Of a DNA stretch of 39,828 bases, positions 25,635 through 33,851 are shown piece after piece. A program made the position numbers and the translations under genes. Source of the DNA: Anaerolineae bacterium. Its GTDB lineage: Bacteria; Chloroflexota; Anaerolineae; J102. The notes below the pieces were generated by a model, which worked only from the letters and a program-made list of their open reading frames with translations, was not told the origin of the DNA and did no database searches. The stretch's first letter is position 1, and each line of letters begins with the position of its first letter. The stretch spans positions 1-39,828 of the forward strand of contig JALWZT010000289.1 in assembly GCA_027002405.1 (NCBI GenBank). Reading direction: 5' to 3'.

Positions 25635-26057
25635 TTAGGATTGGGGAATGAACCAATGTTTTTTGCGATAAACCGTGGCCTGGCATTGCATGATGAGCGC
25701 ACCATCTGGCTGGCGATGGACGGTGATTTCATAAAGGCCAATGGGGCCGTTCAGATCACGTTCCCGACATTCGGCGATCAGCATATCCCCTGCTTGCGCG
25801 GGGCGCATGAAGCTAGAGCTCACTTGCAAGGCGACGGCGGTTTGCCCGCGGGCGTTGGACGCGGCGGCAAAGGCGATGTCGGCCAGGCTGAAAAGCAGCC
25901 CGCCATGCGCGACCTGGTGAAAGTTGAGCATGGCCTCGGTGACATGGAGGCGCACCCGGCTGTATCCGGGCTCGATGGCTTCGATGACAGCCCCGAGCCA
26001 GGACGCGTAAGCATCGGCACGGATATGTTGGGCGATGCGTTGGTCCCGGGATGTCAT
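25635..26057 (-). CDS. paaI: PaaI-type hotdog thioesterase
   Basis: This 140-residue hotdog-fold protein releases CoA from stalled ring-hydroxylated phenylacetyl-CoA intermediates. The motif VAHGGLLFSLADIAFAAASN (residues 49-68, with the catalytic Asp60 in the HGG-D layout) and SSSFMRPAQAGD are typical of PaaI. Its ATG overlaps the paaH TGA by four bases (ATGA), a sign of coupled translation. The TAA stop lies within a GGATTA-like repeat fragment. It is followed 40 bases later by livK. Confidence 0.92.
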   Translation of the reverse strand: MTSRDQRIAQHIRADAYASWLGAVIEAIEPGYSRVRLHVTEAMLNFHQVAHGGLLFSLADIAFAAASNARGQTAVALQVSSSFMRPAQAGDMLIAECRERDLNGPIGLYEITVHRQPDGALIMQCQATVYRKKHWFIPQS

Positions 26058-26926
26058 GATTCGTATGTGTAAAACCCTACGCCCGTTTTTCGGCCCAGGC
26101 GGCCGCTTGCCACCATTTTTTGCTGGATGGGGTGCGGGCGATATCTGGGGTCGTGGAAGTAGGCTTCGTAAACGCTGCGGGTGACCGCAAAGTTGACGTC
26201 CATCCCGATGAGATCGATGAGCTGAAAGGGCCCCATGCGGAAGCCCAGGGATGTCATGAGCCGGTCGATGGTGGGGACATCGGCCTGACCTTCGCCCAAG
26301 ATGCGCAGGGCTTCGCCATAGAAGGGGCGGGCCACCCGGTTCACGATAAAAGCAGGAGTGTCTTTGCACAGAACCGGGGTTTTGCCCAGGCGACGGGCAA
26401 AGGCCGCGCCCGTAGCCTGGGTTTCATCGGAGGTGGCATCCCCGCGAATGACTTCCACCAGGCGCATGATATGGGCGGGGTTGAAAAAGTGTAGCCCCAG
26501 CACCTGGTCAGGGCGGTTTGTGGCCGCGGCCAACGCGGTGATGCTGAGGCTGGAGGTGTTGCTAGCCAGGATGGCGTGAGCGGGCGCGTGCGCGTCCAAC
26601 TGCTGAAAGATGTCTCGCTTCAGGTCGAAGTTTTCGGGCACGGCTTCGATGACCAGGTCCGCGGTCGCGACCGCGGTTTCCAGCCGGGTGGTGAGATGAA
26701 AGGCGGCTTTGGCTTTTTCGGCCTGTTGGGGGTCTGTCTTGCCCAGTTGCACGCCTTTGTCGATGGAAGCATGGATGCGCGCCAGGGCTGCATCCAGAAT
26801 GGCTTCTGCGATATCGTAGAGGAAGACCTGGCAGCCCGCGAGGGCGCCCACTTGCGCGATGCCACGGCCCATGGCACCGGCGCCGATGACCGCGAGGGAT
26901 TGGATGGCGTTCGCGTCCATGGTCAT
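26054..26926 (-). CDS. paaH: 3-hydroxyacyl-CoA dehydrogenase
   Basis: This 290-residue NAD-dependent dehydrogenase has an N-terminal Rossmann motif LAVIGAGAMGRGIAQ (GxGxxG at 15-20), the catalytic His in LGLHFFNPAHIMRLVEVI, and the C-terminal dimerisation domain ending in YRPHPIQQKMVASGRLGRKTG. It oxidises 3-hydroxyadipyl-CoA in the phenylacetate route if it follows PaaH. ATG 26924-26926 overlaps the paaG stop as ATGA; an ATG two codons later (26920) is the alternative. It is flanked by paaG and paaI. Confidence 0.93.
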   Translation of the reverse strand: MTMDANAIQSLAVIGAGAMGRGIAQVGALAGCQVFLYDIAEAILDAALARIHASIDKGVQLGKTDPQQAEKAKAAFHLTTRLETAVATADLVIEAVPENFDLKRDIFQQLDAHAPAHAILASNTSSLSITALAAATNRPDQVLGLHFFNPAHIMRLVEVIRGDATSDETQATGAAFARRLGKTPVLCKDTPAFIVNRVARPFYGEALRILGEGQADVPTIDRLMTSLGFRMGPFQLIDLIGMDVNFAVTRSVYEAYFHDPRYRPHPIQQKMVASGRLGRKTGVGFYTYES

Positions 26927-27708
26927 GATCCTGTGAATTGAGGTGGGCGTTTTTCCAAAAAGGCCTGGACGCCCTCCCGGTAGTCGTGGCTGCGGCCCGC
27001 GATCTCCTGAAGATGGGCTTCGTAGGCCAGGGCATCGTCCAGGGTTTGGGTGAGGGCGCGGTGCATGGCGCGTTTGGTCAACCCAAACGCAAGGCTGGGC
27101 CCCGAGGCCAGGCGCTGGGCCCACGCGTTCACTTCGTCCTGGAACGCATCCGGAGACACGACCGCGTTGACCATGCCCCAGGCCAGGGCCTGGTCCGCGC
27201 GCACCTTTTCCGCGGTGATGGCCATCTGGTAGGCCCGGGCATAGCCGATAAGCCGCGGCAGGAACCAGTTGACACCGCTATCGGGGATGAGCCCCACCCG
27301 GCTGAATGCCAGGATGAAGCTGGCTTTTTCGGACGCGATGCGGAGATCCGCGGCCAGGGCCACGCCCACGCCCGCGCCCGCGGCCACACCATTCACCGCG
27401 GCGATGACCGGTTTTTCCAGGCGCACCATGGCCTGGATCAGCCGATGATAGCCGTGACGCAAATGATCGCCGATGGAGAAATCCCCCTCCCGTGCTTGCA
27501 CATCGGCCAGGTCCTGGCCCGAGCTGAAGCCTCGGCCCGCGCCGGTAATGACCACACAACGGATGTCGCGGTTGCGAGCGGCTTGTTTGAACGCGTGGGT
27601 GGTTTCACGGATCATGGTGTCGTTGAACGCGTTGAGGGTATCGGGCCGGTTGAGGGTGATGGTGGCCACCCCGTCGGTGAGGTCGAAGAGAATGGTTTCG
27701 TAGCTCAT
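26923..27708 (-). CDS. paaG: Ring-epoxide isomerase-type crotonase
   Basis: This 261-residue crotonase has the PaaG hallmark GLIPDSGVNWFLPRL, with Asp143 in place of the second hydratase Glu, and the oxyanion segments GFSSGQDLADV and NGVAAGAGVGVAL. PaaG converts the 1,2-epoxide of phenylacetyl-CoA to the oxepin-CoA. GAGGGAGACC leads to ATG 27706-27708. It follows the EthD-like gene by eight bases and overlaps paaH by four. Confidence 0.93.
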   Translation of the reverse strand: MSYETILFDLTDGVATITLNRPDTLNAFNDTMIRETTHAFKQAARNRDIRCVVITGAGRGFSSGQDLADVQAREGDFSIGDHLRHGYHRLIQAMVRLEKPVIAAVNGVAAGAGVGVALAADLRIASEKASFILAFSRVGLIPDSGVNWFLPRLIGYARAYQMAITAEKVRADQALAWGMVNAVVSPDAFQDEVNAWAQRLASGPSLAFGLTKRAMHRALTQTLDDALAYEAHLQEIAGRSHDYREGVQAFLEKRPPQFTGS

Positions 27709-27716
27709 GGTCTCCC

Positions 27717-28010
27717 TCAATCCTCGGCGCCGAGCAGGATGCTATGAAGATTGGCTCCAAAGCGGCGGGAATCTTTGCCCACCGCGGCCATTTCCGGGGA
27801 ATTCATGCCGGTTTTCATGTCTTCCTTGGTGGCAAACCGCATCTCAAACATCAGGTACAGGTCCTGGCCCGCGAGGGTTTTGTTGAATTTGGTGACGGCA
27901 TATCCGGCCGAACCAGGGACTTTTTCCACCAGTTTCAGGTGTTCGGCATAAGCGGCATCAAAGGCTTCGGGGTCTTCGGGCCGGGTGTAAAGGACGATCA
28001 TTTTGTACAT
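27717..28010 (-). CDS. EthD-family small protein
   Basis: This 97-residue ferredoxin-like alpha+beta protein of the EthD type begins MYKMIVLYTRPEDPEAFDAAY, with EHLKLVEKVPG and SPEMAAVGKDSRRFGAN further on. EthD-family members are small dimeric barrels found in aromatic-degradation clusters, some acting as lyases or oxygenases; the exact activity here cannot be read. GGAG lies seven bases before the ATG. It heads the group that continues with paaG, paaH, paaI and livK, after a 775-base repeat-filled gap. Confidence 0.85.
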   Translation of the reverse strand: MYKMIVLYTRPEDPEAFDAAYAEHLKLVEKVPGSAGYAVTKFNKTLAGQDLYLMFEMRFATKEDMKTGMNSPEMAAVGKDSRRFGANLHSILLGAED

Positions 28011-28049
28011 GGGGCATCTCCAGGGGAAACGAAGTGGGGAGGATTCCGT

Positions 28050-28557
28050 AGTTATCAGTAATCAGTTATCAGTAGTCAGTGTTCAGTGTTCAGGGGCATC
28101 GAGGCTAGGAACAGCAAGATAGGATCAGGGTTAGGATTAGGATTGAGGATTGAGGATTGTCGGGCCGAGGTTAGGCGCGAGTAGGAGTAATCAGTGATCA
28201 GTCATCAGTAATCAGTTGTGGGGCTAGCCGGAATTATCCGGCGCCGTTTCATAGCCCGGCGACTTCATGAGGCTTCGGATCAGGATTAGGATTAAAGATC
28301 GCCAGGCCGAGGTTGGGCGAGTCCGCAACGGGCGTGATGCGTGAAACGGGAAACGTGAGAACCTTACGCATCACGCATTACGCATTACGGCATTGGCTTC
28401 CCGCGCCAACCGGGCCGCGAGGCGTTTTCCTCGGCATTGCCGCGCTGCCGGGCGTGGCGACTGTTCCGTAAATAGGATCAGGATTAGGATTGAGGATTGT
28501 TAGGCCGAGGTTAGGCGCGAGCACGAGTAATCAGTAATCAGTCATCAGTAATCAGTT
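28050..28557. repeat. Large block of stacked repeats
   Basis: The gene-free stretch 28011-28785 is built from known modules: ATCAGT repeats (28050-28093, 28187-28217, 28527-28557), GGATTA hexamers (28122-28186, 28477-28526), a full ~200-bp composite copy (28268-28476) and the reversed 190-bp element that follows at 28564-28755. A head-to-tail arrangement, composite element then hexamer then ATCAGT, is clear from 28268 onward. No gene or RNA of its own was recognised. Confidence 0.8.
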
Positions 28558-28563
28558 GCGGGG

Positions 28564-28755
28564 CTAGCCGGAATTATCCGGCGCCGTTCTATAGCCCGGC
28601 GACTTCATCGCCGGGCGGGCGTGGCAGACGCCACTTCGCTCGGCTAAACCACGCCAAATGTCTGAGACGCACACCGTGAGCACCTGCCACTTGCCACTTG
28701 CAATACCTGCAAACTGCATCCTATTTTCATCGTTATGTGGTGAGCTATCGCTCAT
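28564..28755 (-). repeat. 190-bp dispersed element, copy 2 (reversed)
   Basis: The minus strand repeats the 9095-9286 element, again with a 63-codon open frame and stem-loops GAGC-GATA-GCTC, CCCGGCGA/TCGCCGGG and GCCGGA/TCCGGC. The loop of the first hairpin differs from the other copies while the stem is unchanged. Confidence 0.75.
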
Positions 28756-28785
28756 GGTGACTGTTCCGTAAGTGGGAATTCGTCA

Positions 28786-29499
28786 CTAGGGCATTGTGCG
28801 TATGCCCGCGGAGGCCATTCGCATGAGCAGGGGGTGGGGCCGATAGCGGTCTTCATGCCATTCCGCGTACAGGCCGTTCATGATGCCGTAGATGGTATCG
28901 ATGCCCAGGTATTCCCCCCATTCCAGGGGGCCGTGGGGGTAATTAGTGCCCAGTTTCATGGCGGTATCGATGTCTCTGGCCGAAGCGACTCCCTCGGCCA
29001 GGGCGCTCATGGCTTCGTTGACCAAGCAGGCCAGGACCCGGGCCCGCACCAGGCCCGGGCCTTCGCCCACTTCCACGGGCTCCAGGCCAAGGCTTTGCCA
29101 AAAACGAAGGCCCCGCTCAAAGGTGGCGTCGGAGGTCTGTAGACCGCGGGCGACTTCTACCACCTCCCCTTTTTGCAGGGGGGGCATCAGCGAAAATCCC
29201 ATCAGCCGTTCGGGATCACTCATATCATACGCGGCCATGGTGACGCTGGCAGGCAAGGCCGAGGTGAGCATCAGGGTTGTGGGCGCGATCAGGCTTTCTA
29301 GATTCCACAGGGCCATGGATTTGTCCCCGTGGTGGTAGAAGTCGATGACGATTTCTTTGTCGAAGAGAGGAAGATCGCCTGGCAGCACATTCACAAACGC
29401 GTCTGCTTCGAAAAGGTCGACCTGATGGCCGGCTTTTCGACACAGGGATGCGAGGGCATCGCCGAAGGGTGGGTTTCCGAAAATCGCGATGGAGGTCAT
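28786..29499 (-). CDS. 3-hydroxyacyl-CoA dehydrogenase-like protein lacking the catalytic His
   Basis: This 237-residue protein keeps the C-terminal 3-hydroxyacyl-CoA dehydrogenase domain (KLGTNYPHGPLEWGEYLG, EDRYRPHPLLMRMASAG) and a short, degenerate Rossmann N-terminus (TSIAIFGNPPFGDAL). The position normally HFFNP reads GFSLMPPLQKGE, so the catalytic His is absent. It may be a structural or regulatory partner of paaH or a reassigned enzyme. The hexamer repeat begins two bases upstream of its ATG, and no ribosome-binding site can exist there, so translation initiation is odd. It lies downstream of paaD across a repeat copy. Confidence 0.78.
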   Translation of the reverse strand: MTSIAIFGNPPFGDALASLCRKAGHQVDLFEADAFVNVLPGDLPLFDKEIVIDFYHHGDKSMALWNLESLIAPTTLMLTSALPASVTMAAYDMSDPERLMGFSLMPPLQKGEVVEVARGLQTSDATFERGLRFWQSLGLEPVEVGEGPGLVRARVLACLVNEAMSALAEGVASARDIDTAMKLGTNYPHGPLEWGEYLGIDTIYGIMNGLYAEWHEDRYRPHPLLMRMASAGIRTMP

Positions 29500-29502
29500 T
29501 TG

Positions 29503-29697
29503 GATCAGGATCAGGATCAGGATTAGGATTAAGGATCGCCAGGCCCACGTTGGACGGGGCGACAGCGGACATGATGCGTGAAAACGTGAAACGTGAGAAC
29601 CTTACGCGTCAAGCATCACGTTTCACGGCTCGCCAACCGGGCCGCGAGGCGTTTTCCTCGGTATCGGCGCGTTGCCGGGCGTGGCGTCTGGTTACAA
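29503..29697 (+). repeat. Copy of the ~200-bp composite repeat
   Basis: It starts with GGATCAGGATCAGGATTAGG, continues through the GTGATGCGT-type stem and CCTTACGCGTCAAG, and ends in GGCCGCGAGGCGTTTTCC and GGTATCGGCG. Its end overlaps the last codons of paaD by a few bases, and its left end lies against the start codon of the 28786-29499 gene. Confidence 0.7.
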
Positions 29698-30186
29698 AGG
29701 CTTGAATTGTTCAAACGCGTCCTGGCAATCGAGACAGTAGTAGATCGCGCGGCACAGGGTGGAACCGAAGGTGTTTTTTACGGTCACGCGGGAGGAGCCA
29801 CAACGGGGGCATGTCACCTGAGGTTGCAGGATGATGGTCTGATCGCCCTGATGAACGGGGGGTGGGGCCAGGCCAAAGGCTCGGAGTTTTTCCCGGCCTT
29901 CGGGGCTGATGTCGTCGCTGGTCCAGGGAGGATTCAGGACCATCTCCACGTCTACCGAGGCCGCGCCCAGGTCCTGGAGTTTTTGTTCCACCAGGGCACG
30001 CATCACGTGCAAGGCCGGGCATCCGGAAAAGGTGGGGGTCATCACCACCCGCACGTGAGCACCATCGGTTTCCACCGCGCGCACCACCCCCAGGTCGACC
30101 AGGGAAACCACGGGGATCTCCGGGTCCATGACCTGGCGCAGGGCCTGCCATATGGCGTCTTCGGTAAGTTGCTCGGAAGTAGACAT
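29692..30186 (-). CDS. paaD: Phenylacetyl-CoA epoxidase assembly protein PaaD
   Basis: This 164-residue protein pairs a DUF59/MIP18-type domain (VMDPEIPVVSLVDLGVVR, TPTFSGCPALHVM) with a C-terminal zinc ribbon (CPRCGS and CLDC). PaaD helps load metal clusters of the epoxidase. Its ATG is 32 bases after the paaC stop. The rest of the paaABCD order is intact, but the paaE reductase is absent after it. Confidence 0.92.
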   Translation of the reverse strand: MSTSEQLTEDAIWQALRQVMDPEIPVVSLVDLGVVRAVETDGAHVRVVMTPTFSGCPALHVMRALVEQKLQDLGAASVDVEMVLNPPWTSDDISPEGREKLRAFGLAPPPVHQGDQTIILQPQVTCPRCGSSRVTVKNTFGSTLCRAIYYCLDCQDAFEQFKPL

Positions 30187-30218
30187 CGCAAATGATCCAG
30201 AGAAACAGTCAGAGAGGG

Positions 30219-30971
30219 TTACCACACGGCCTTGGGGATGCTGCGGGCGACAAGTTGCATATCGGCCAGCAAGTCCACCAGGTGTTCTGTGTGATGGTGA
30301 CGGTGGGCGTAGATGGGTTCCGCGTCCGGAGGGGTGAGGTCCGCGTTTTTGAGATGAGGGAGCACCACATCCTGCCACGCGGTTTGGAGCTGGTCCGGAT
30401 CGGGGAAGAAGCCCGCTTCTACCAGATGGGCATCCAGAGGCATAGGGCGGAAGAGTTGCAACGCGTAGGGCCAGAGGTGATCCAGGGCCCGTTGCATCCG
30501 GGCATGACTTTCTTCCGTGCCCAGGCCCAAGCGTTCCACCCAAATGCTGCTATGGCGAAAGTGGTAGATCTCCTCCCGTCGTATTTTTTCCGCGGCTTCG
30601 GCCAAAGGCGCGTACTGACTGGTCATCAGTCGCGTCAGCAAAGCCATTTCGTAGGCATCGAAGAGGTACTGGCGCAACATGGTGAAAGCCCAATCGCCAT
30701 TCGGAAGCTCCACCATTTGCACGTTGCGAAATTGTCGGGCATCCCGGAAGAAGGCCATGCTGTCCGCGTCGTTGCCGGTGTAAGGTTCAGCCAGCTCGTA
30801 CCAGATGAGGGCATGGCCGAGTTCGTCCTGAGCGATGTTGGCGATGGCGATGTCTTCCTCCAGGATGGGCGCGTGGCCGGTCCATTCAGAATCTCGATGC
30901 CCGAGAATGACTTCGTCATCCGCCATCGCGACCAGTCGATCCATGAGGGCTTGCTGCAATTGTTCGTTCAT
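30219..30971 (-). CDS. paaC: Phenylacetyl-CoA epoxidase structural subunit PaaC
   Basis: This 250-residue ferritin-like subunit partners PaaA in the diiron epoxidase. It has the helical pattern EDIAIANIAQDELGHALIW and REEIYHFRHSSIW, with residues of a former di-iron site. The ATG overlaps the paaB TGA by four bases (ATGA), so translation is coupled. The gene follows paaB and precedes paaD. Confidence 0.94.
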   Translation of the reverse strand: MNEQLQQALMDRLVAMADDEVILGHRDSEWTGHAPILEEDIAIANIAQDELGHALIWYELAEPYTGNDADSMAFFRDARQFRNVQMVELPNGDWAFTMLRQYLFDAYEMALLTRLMTSQYAPLAEAAEKIRREEIYHFRHSSIWVERLGLGTEESHARMQRALDHLWPYALQLFRPMPLDAHLVEAGFFPDPDQLQTAWQDVVLPHLKNADLTPPDAEPIYAHRHHHTEHLVDLLADMQLVARSIPKAVW

Positions 30972-31537
30972 GATAGGCGAATATCCTCCGGTCGGCGTTG
31001 AGAACGGCGGGCGAAGACGCTGCCTGTGTAGTAGCTTTGGTCTCGATAGGTTTTGTCTTCGGCGGGTTCGAACATGCTGGGGACATCCTCTTCGTTGCTG
31101 CGGGTGATGGCGCTTTCGGGCACAACCCACCACATGTAAGCGATTTTTTCGACAAATTGGCCGCTATCGATGGCTTTGCGCAGGGCTTCGCGCGAGGAAC
31201 GGGCCTGGATGTTTCCCACATGGGTCACCGCAACCATGGACCGGCGCTGGGTTTGTTTGTTGAAGATGTGGTAGGTTTCTTCCGGGGCTTCTTCAGGCAG
31301 GTCCTCCTTCCACCAATTGGGGGTGGTTTCGAGCTCGTAAGCGGTCATTTTGAATACCGCGCTTTCTGGCGCCACCCACAAGCTGTAGCAGGAAGGTCGG
31401 CGCACATACACATCTCTGGCATTGAGCAAAGCCACGTCGGCATCCGGGGCATGAACCGTGCCCACGGCTTCATGAGGTCGATCGGGCCGATCTTGCTTGA
31501 AGACCTCCCAGCGAGGCCATTGGGTATCTCGGGTCAC
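30968..31537 (-). CDS. paaB: Double-length PaaB subunit
   Basis: This 189-residue protein is about twice the usual PaaB length (about 95 residues). The first half (residues 9-75) reads [20 protein letters not shown]...[19 protein letters not shown]; the second (87-175) reads [21 protein letters not shown]...[11 protein letters not shown]. Both show the PaaB pattern: W/Y-x-V/I-F start, a variable core and a W-V-x-P end. It is an internal duplication or fusion of two PaaB domains, which would alter subunit stoichiometry in the epoxidase. It overlaps paaC by four bases and begins 33 bases after the paaA stop. Confidence 0.9.
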   Translation of the reverse strand: MTRDTQWPRWEVFKQDRPDRPHEAVGTVHAPDADVALLNARDVYVRRPSCYSLWVAPESAVFKMTAYELETTPNWWKEDLPEEAPEETYHIFNKQTQRRSMVAVTHVGNIQARSSREALRKAIDSGQFVEKIAYMWWVVPESAITRSNEEDVPSMFEPAEDKTYRDQSYYTGSVFARRSQRRPEDIRLS

Positions 31538-31570
31538 AACAGTCCCTCCTGTGTGAATGGCTTACGGGGT

Positions 31571-32521
31571 TCAATTCATGCTGGCCTGGCGCTGGCGTTG
31601 GGCATAGGCTTCCAAGGCCTCGCGTACCCATGCGCCTTCTTCGTGGGCGCGGCGACGAGCTTCGAGCCGGTCTCGGTTCATGGGCCCGTTGCCGCGGATA
31701 ACCCGCCAAAATTCATCCCAATCAATGGGGCCAATCACCCAATTGCCGGTTTCCTCATCGTAATGCAGATCGGGATCAGGGATCTTCAGCCCCAGGGCCA
31801 GGAATTCGGGCACGATTTCGTTGATGAATTCCTGACGCAGTTGGTCGTTGGTCTTGATCTTGACTTTCCAACGCATGAGGGTTTTGGTATGGATGGATTG
31901 GGAATCGGGCGGGCCGAACATCATCAGCGCGGGCCACCACCACCGATCCAGGGCGTCCTGGGCCATCTGGCGTTGTTCGGGCGTGCCTTTGGCATAGATG
32001 GTGATCATCTCTTTGCCCTGCTTGTAGTGGAAGGTTTCTTCCGCACAGATGCGCACCATGGCCCGGGAGTAAGGGCCGTAGGAAGAATGGGCCAGCATGG
32101 TTTGGTTTTTGATGGCGGCACCGTCTACCAGCCATCCGATCATGCCGATGTCGGCCCAGGTTAGGGTGGGGTAATTGAAGATGTTGGAGTATTTGGCTTT
32201 GCCTGCGAGCAGGGCCGCAATGAGTTCTTCCCGATCGACGCCCAAAGACTCGGCCGCGTGGTAAAGATATTGGCCATGCCCCCCTTCGTCCTGGACCTTC
32301 GCGATGAGGATCATCTTGCGGCGGAGGGTGGGGGCGTGAGGGATCCAGGCGCCTTCAGGGAGCATGCCCACGACCTCGCTGTGGGCGTGCTGGGAGATCA
32401 TGCGGATGAGTTGGCGACGGTATTCGTCGGGCATCCAGTCGCCGGGTTCGATTTTCTCGCCTCGCTGGATGCGGGCTTCGAACTCGGCCAGTTTCTCTTC
32501 GTAGGTTTTTTCTTCAGACAT
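31571..32521 (-). CDS. paaA: Phenylacetyl-CoA epoxidase catalytic subunit PaaA
   Basis: This 316-residue diiron monooxygenase converts phenylacetyl-CoA to its ring-1,2-epoxide. Iron-ligand motifs are [20 protein letters not shown] and [17 protein letters not shown]-terminal DIDWDE-type helices also match the family. AAGGATT lies before the ATG; an upstream GGAGAG also fits. It heads paaABCD and follows the thiolase across 66 bases without an obvious promoter. Confidence 0.95.
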   Translation of the reverse strand: MSEEKTYEEKLAEFEARIQRGEKIEPGDWMPDEYRRQLIRMISQHAHSEVVGMLPEGAWIPHAPTLRRKMILIAKVQDEGGHGQYLYHAAESLGVDREELIAALLAGKAKYSNIFNYPTLTWADIGMIGWLVDGAAIKNQTMLAHSSYGPYSRAMVRICAEETFHYKQGKEMITIYAKGTPEQRQMAQDALDRWWWPALMMFGPPDSQSIHTKTLMRWKVKIKTNDQLRQEFINEIVPEFLALGLKIPDPDLHYDEETGNWVIGPIDWDEFWRVIRGNGPMNRDRLEARRRAHEEGAWVREALEAYAQRQRQASMN

Positions 32522-32587
32522 AATCCTTATCTCTCCTTGGGAGTATGGACATCGGGAACGAGGATCCCTTGGTAAATTGGTCTCATT

Positions 32588-33838
32588 TCACGTATCCGAT
32601 ACCCATTCAAGCACTGCGGCCACGCCCTGTCCTACGCCCACGCACATGGTTACAAGCCCATACGGGGAGGTGGCGATGCCTTGCGCGTGGCGTCGTTTCA
32701 TTTCGTGAAGCAGGGTGGTGGTGAGACGGGCGCCTGTGCATCCCAGGGGATGGCCCAGGGCGATGGCGCCGCCATTCACATTGGTGCGGTCATGAGGAAA
32801 GCCTAATTCATCCATCACGGCCAGGGCTTGCACCGCGAAAGCTTCGTTGAGTTCGATGATGTCCATGTCGGCCACGGTGAGCCCCGCCCGGGCCAGGGCC
32901 TTGCGGGTGGCGGGAATGGGGCCTAATCCCATTGTACGGGGATTGACGCCCGCTGCAGCGACGCTGATTACTTTTGCCATGGGTTTCATGCCCAATGCTC
33001 GTGCTTTTTCTTCGGACATGAGCAGCAGGGCGGCTGCGCCATCATTGATGCCCGAAGAATTGCCCGCGGTCACAGTGCCTCCTTTTCGAAACGCGGGTTT
33101 GAGCCGGGATAAAAGGGCCATGTTCGTGGTGAGTTCCCAACGCCCGTTCACTTTTTTCATGCGGGGATGTTCGTCGGTATCCACGAGGATGGGATCGCCT
33201 TTGCGCTGGGGAACAGGGACGGGAATGATCTCGTCTTTGAACTTCCCCGCGTTGATGGCCGCTACAGCCCGACGTTGGCTTTCCAACGCGAAGGTGTCCT
33301 GGCGTTGTCGGGAGATCCCGGTCATTTCATAGATGTTTTCTGCGGTTTCTCCCATGCTTTCCAGGGGGAACATGGCGGCCATTTTGGGGTTTGGGAATCG
33401 CCAACCAATGGTGGTGTCGTACATTTCGGCCTTGCGGTCGTAGGCTCGCTCAGCTTTGGCCACGACAAAGGGGGCCCGGGACATGCTTTCGACGCCCCCC
33501 GCGAGGTACACGTCCCCTTCGTCCAAACGAATGGCCCGATAAGCATGGATGATGGCATCCAGTCCCGAAGCGCAGAGCCGGTTCACCGTGATGCCCGCGA
33601 CTTCTTGGGGCAAGTCGGCCAAAAGCAAGGCCATGCGAGCCACATCCCGGTTATCTTCGCCCGCCTGGTTGGTGCATCCCAATACCACTTCTTCTATCAG
33701 GGTGGGGTCAATGCCTGTGCGGTCGACTAGTGCGCGGATAACCAAAGCAGCCATGTCGTCGGGACGTACTTTGGCAAGCACGCCTCCGAAACGGCCGACC
33801 GGAGTGCGTACGGCGTCGATGATGACAGCGTTTTTCAT
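32588..33838 (-). CDS. Acetyl-CoA acyltransferase (PaaJ/PcaF-type thiolase)
   Basis: This 416-residue thiolase has nucleophile Cys89 in [11 protein letters not shown], His in [16 protein letters not shown] and a second Cys in TMCVGVGQG. It matches the 3-oxoadipyl-CoA thiolases that finish phenylacetate degradation, releasing acetyl-CoA and succinyl-CoA (PaaJ/PcaF role). Ordinary 3-ketoacyl thiolases look similar, so the exact name is left open. ATG 33836-33838 is used and no ribosome-binding site is clear. It follows paaK by 13 bases. Confidence 0.9.
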   Translation of the reverse strand: MKNAVIIDAVRTPVGRFGGVLAKVRPDDMAALVIRALVDRTGIDPTLIEEVVLGCTNQAGEDNRDVARMALLLADLPQEVAGITVNRLCASGLDAIIHAYRAIRLDEGDVYLAGGVESMSRAPFVVAKAERAYDRKAEMYDTTIGWRFPNPKMAAMFPLESMGETAENIYEMTGISRQRQDTFALESQRRAVAAINAGKFKDEIIPVPVPQRKGDPILVDTDEHPRMKKVNGRWELTTNMALLSRLKPAFRKGGTVTAGNSSGINDGAAALLLMSEEKARALGMKPMAKVISVAAAGVNPRTMGLGPIPATRKALARAGLTVADMDIIELNEAFAVQALAVMDELGFPHDRTNVNGGAIALGHPLGCTGARLTTTLLHEMKRRHAQGIATSPYGLVTMCVGVGQGVAAVLEWVSDT

Positions 33839-33851
33839 GAGGGAATCAGGG

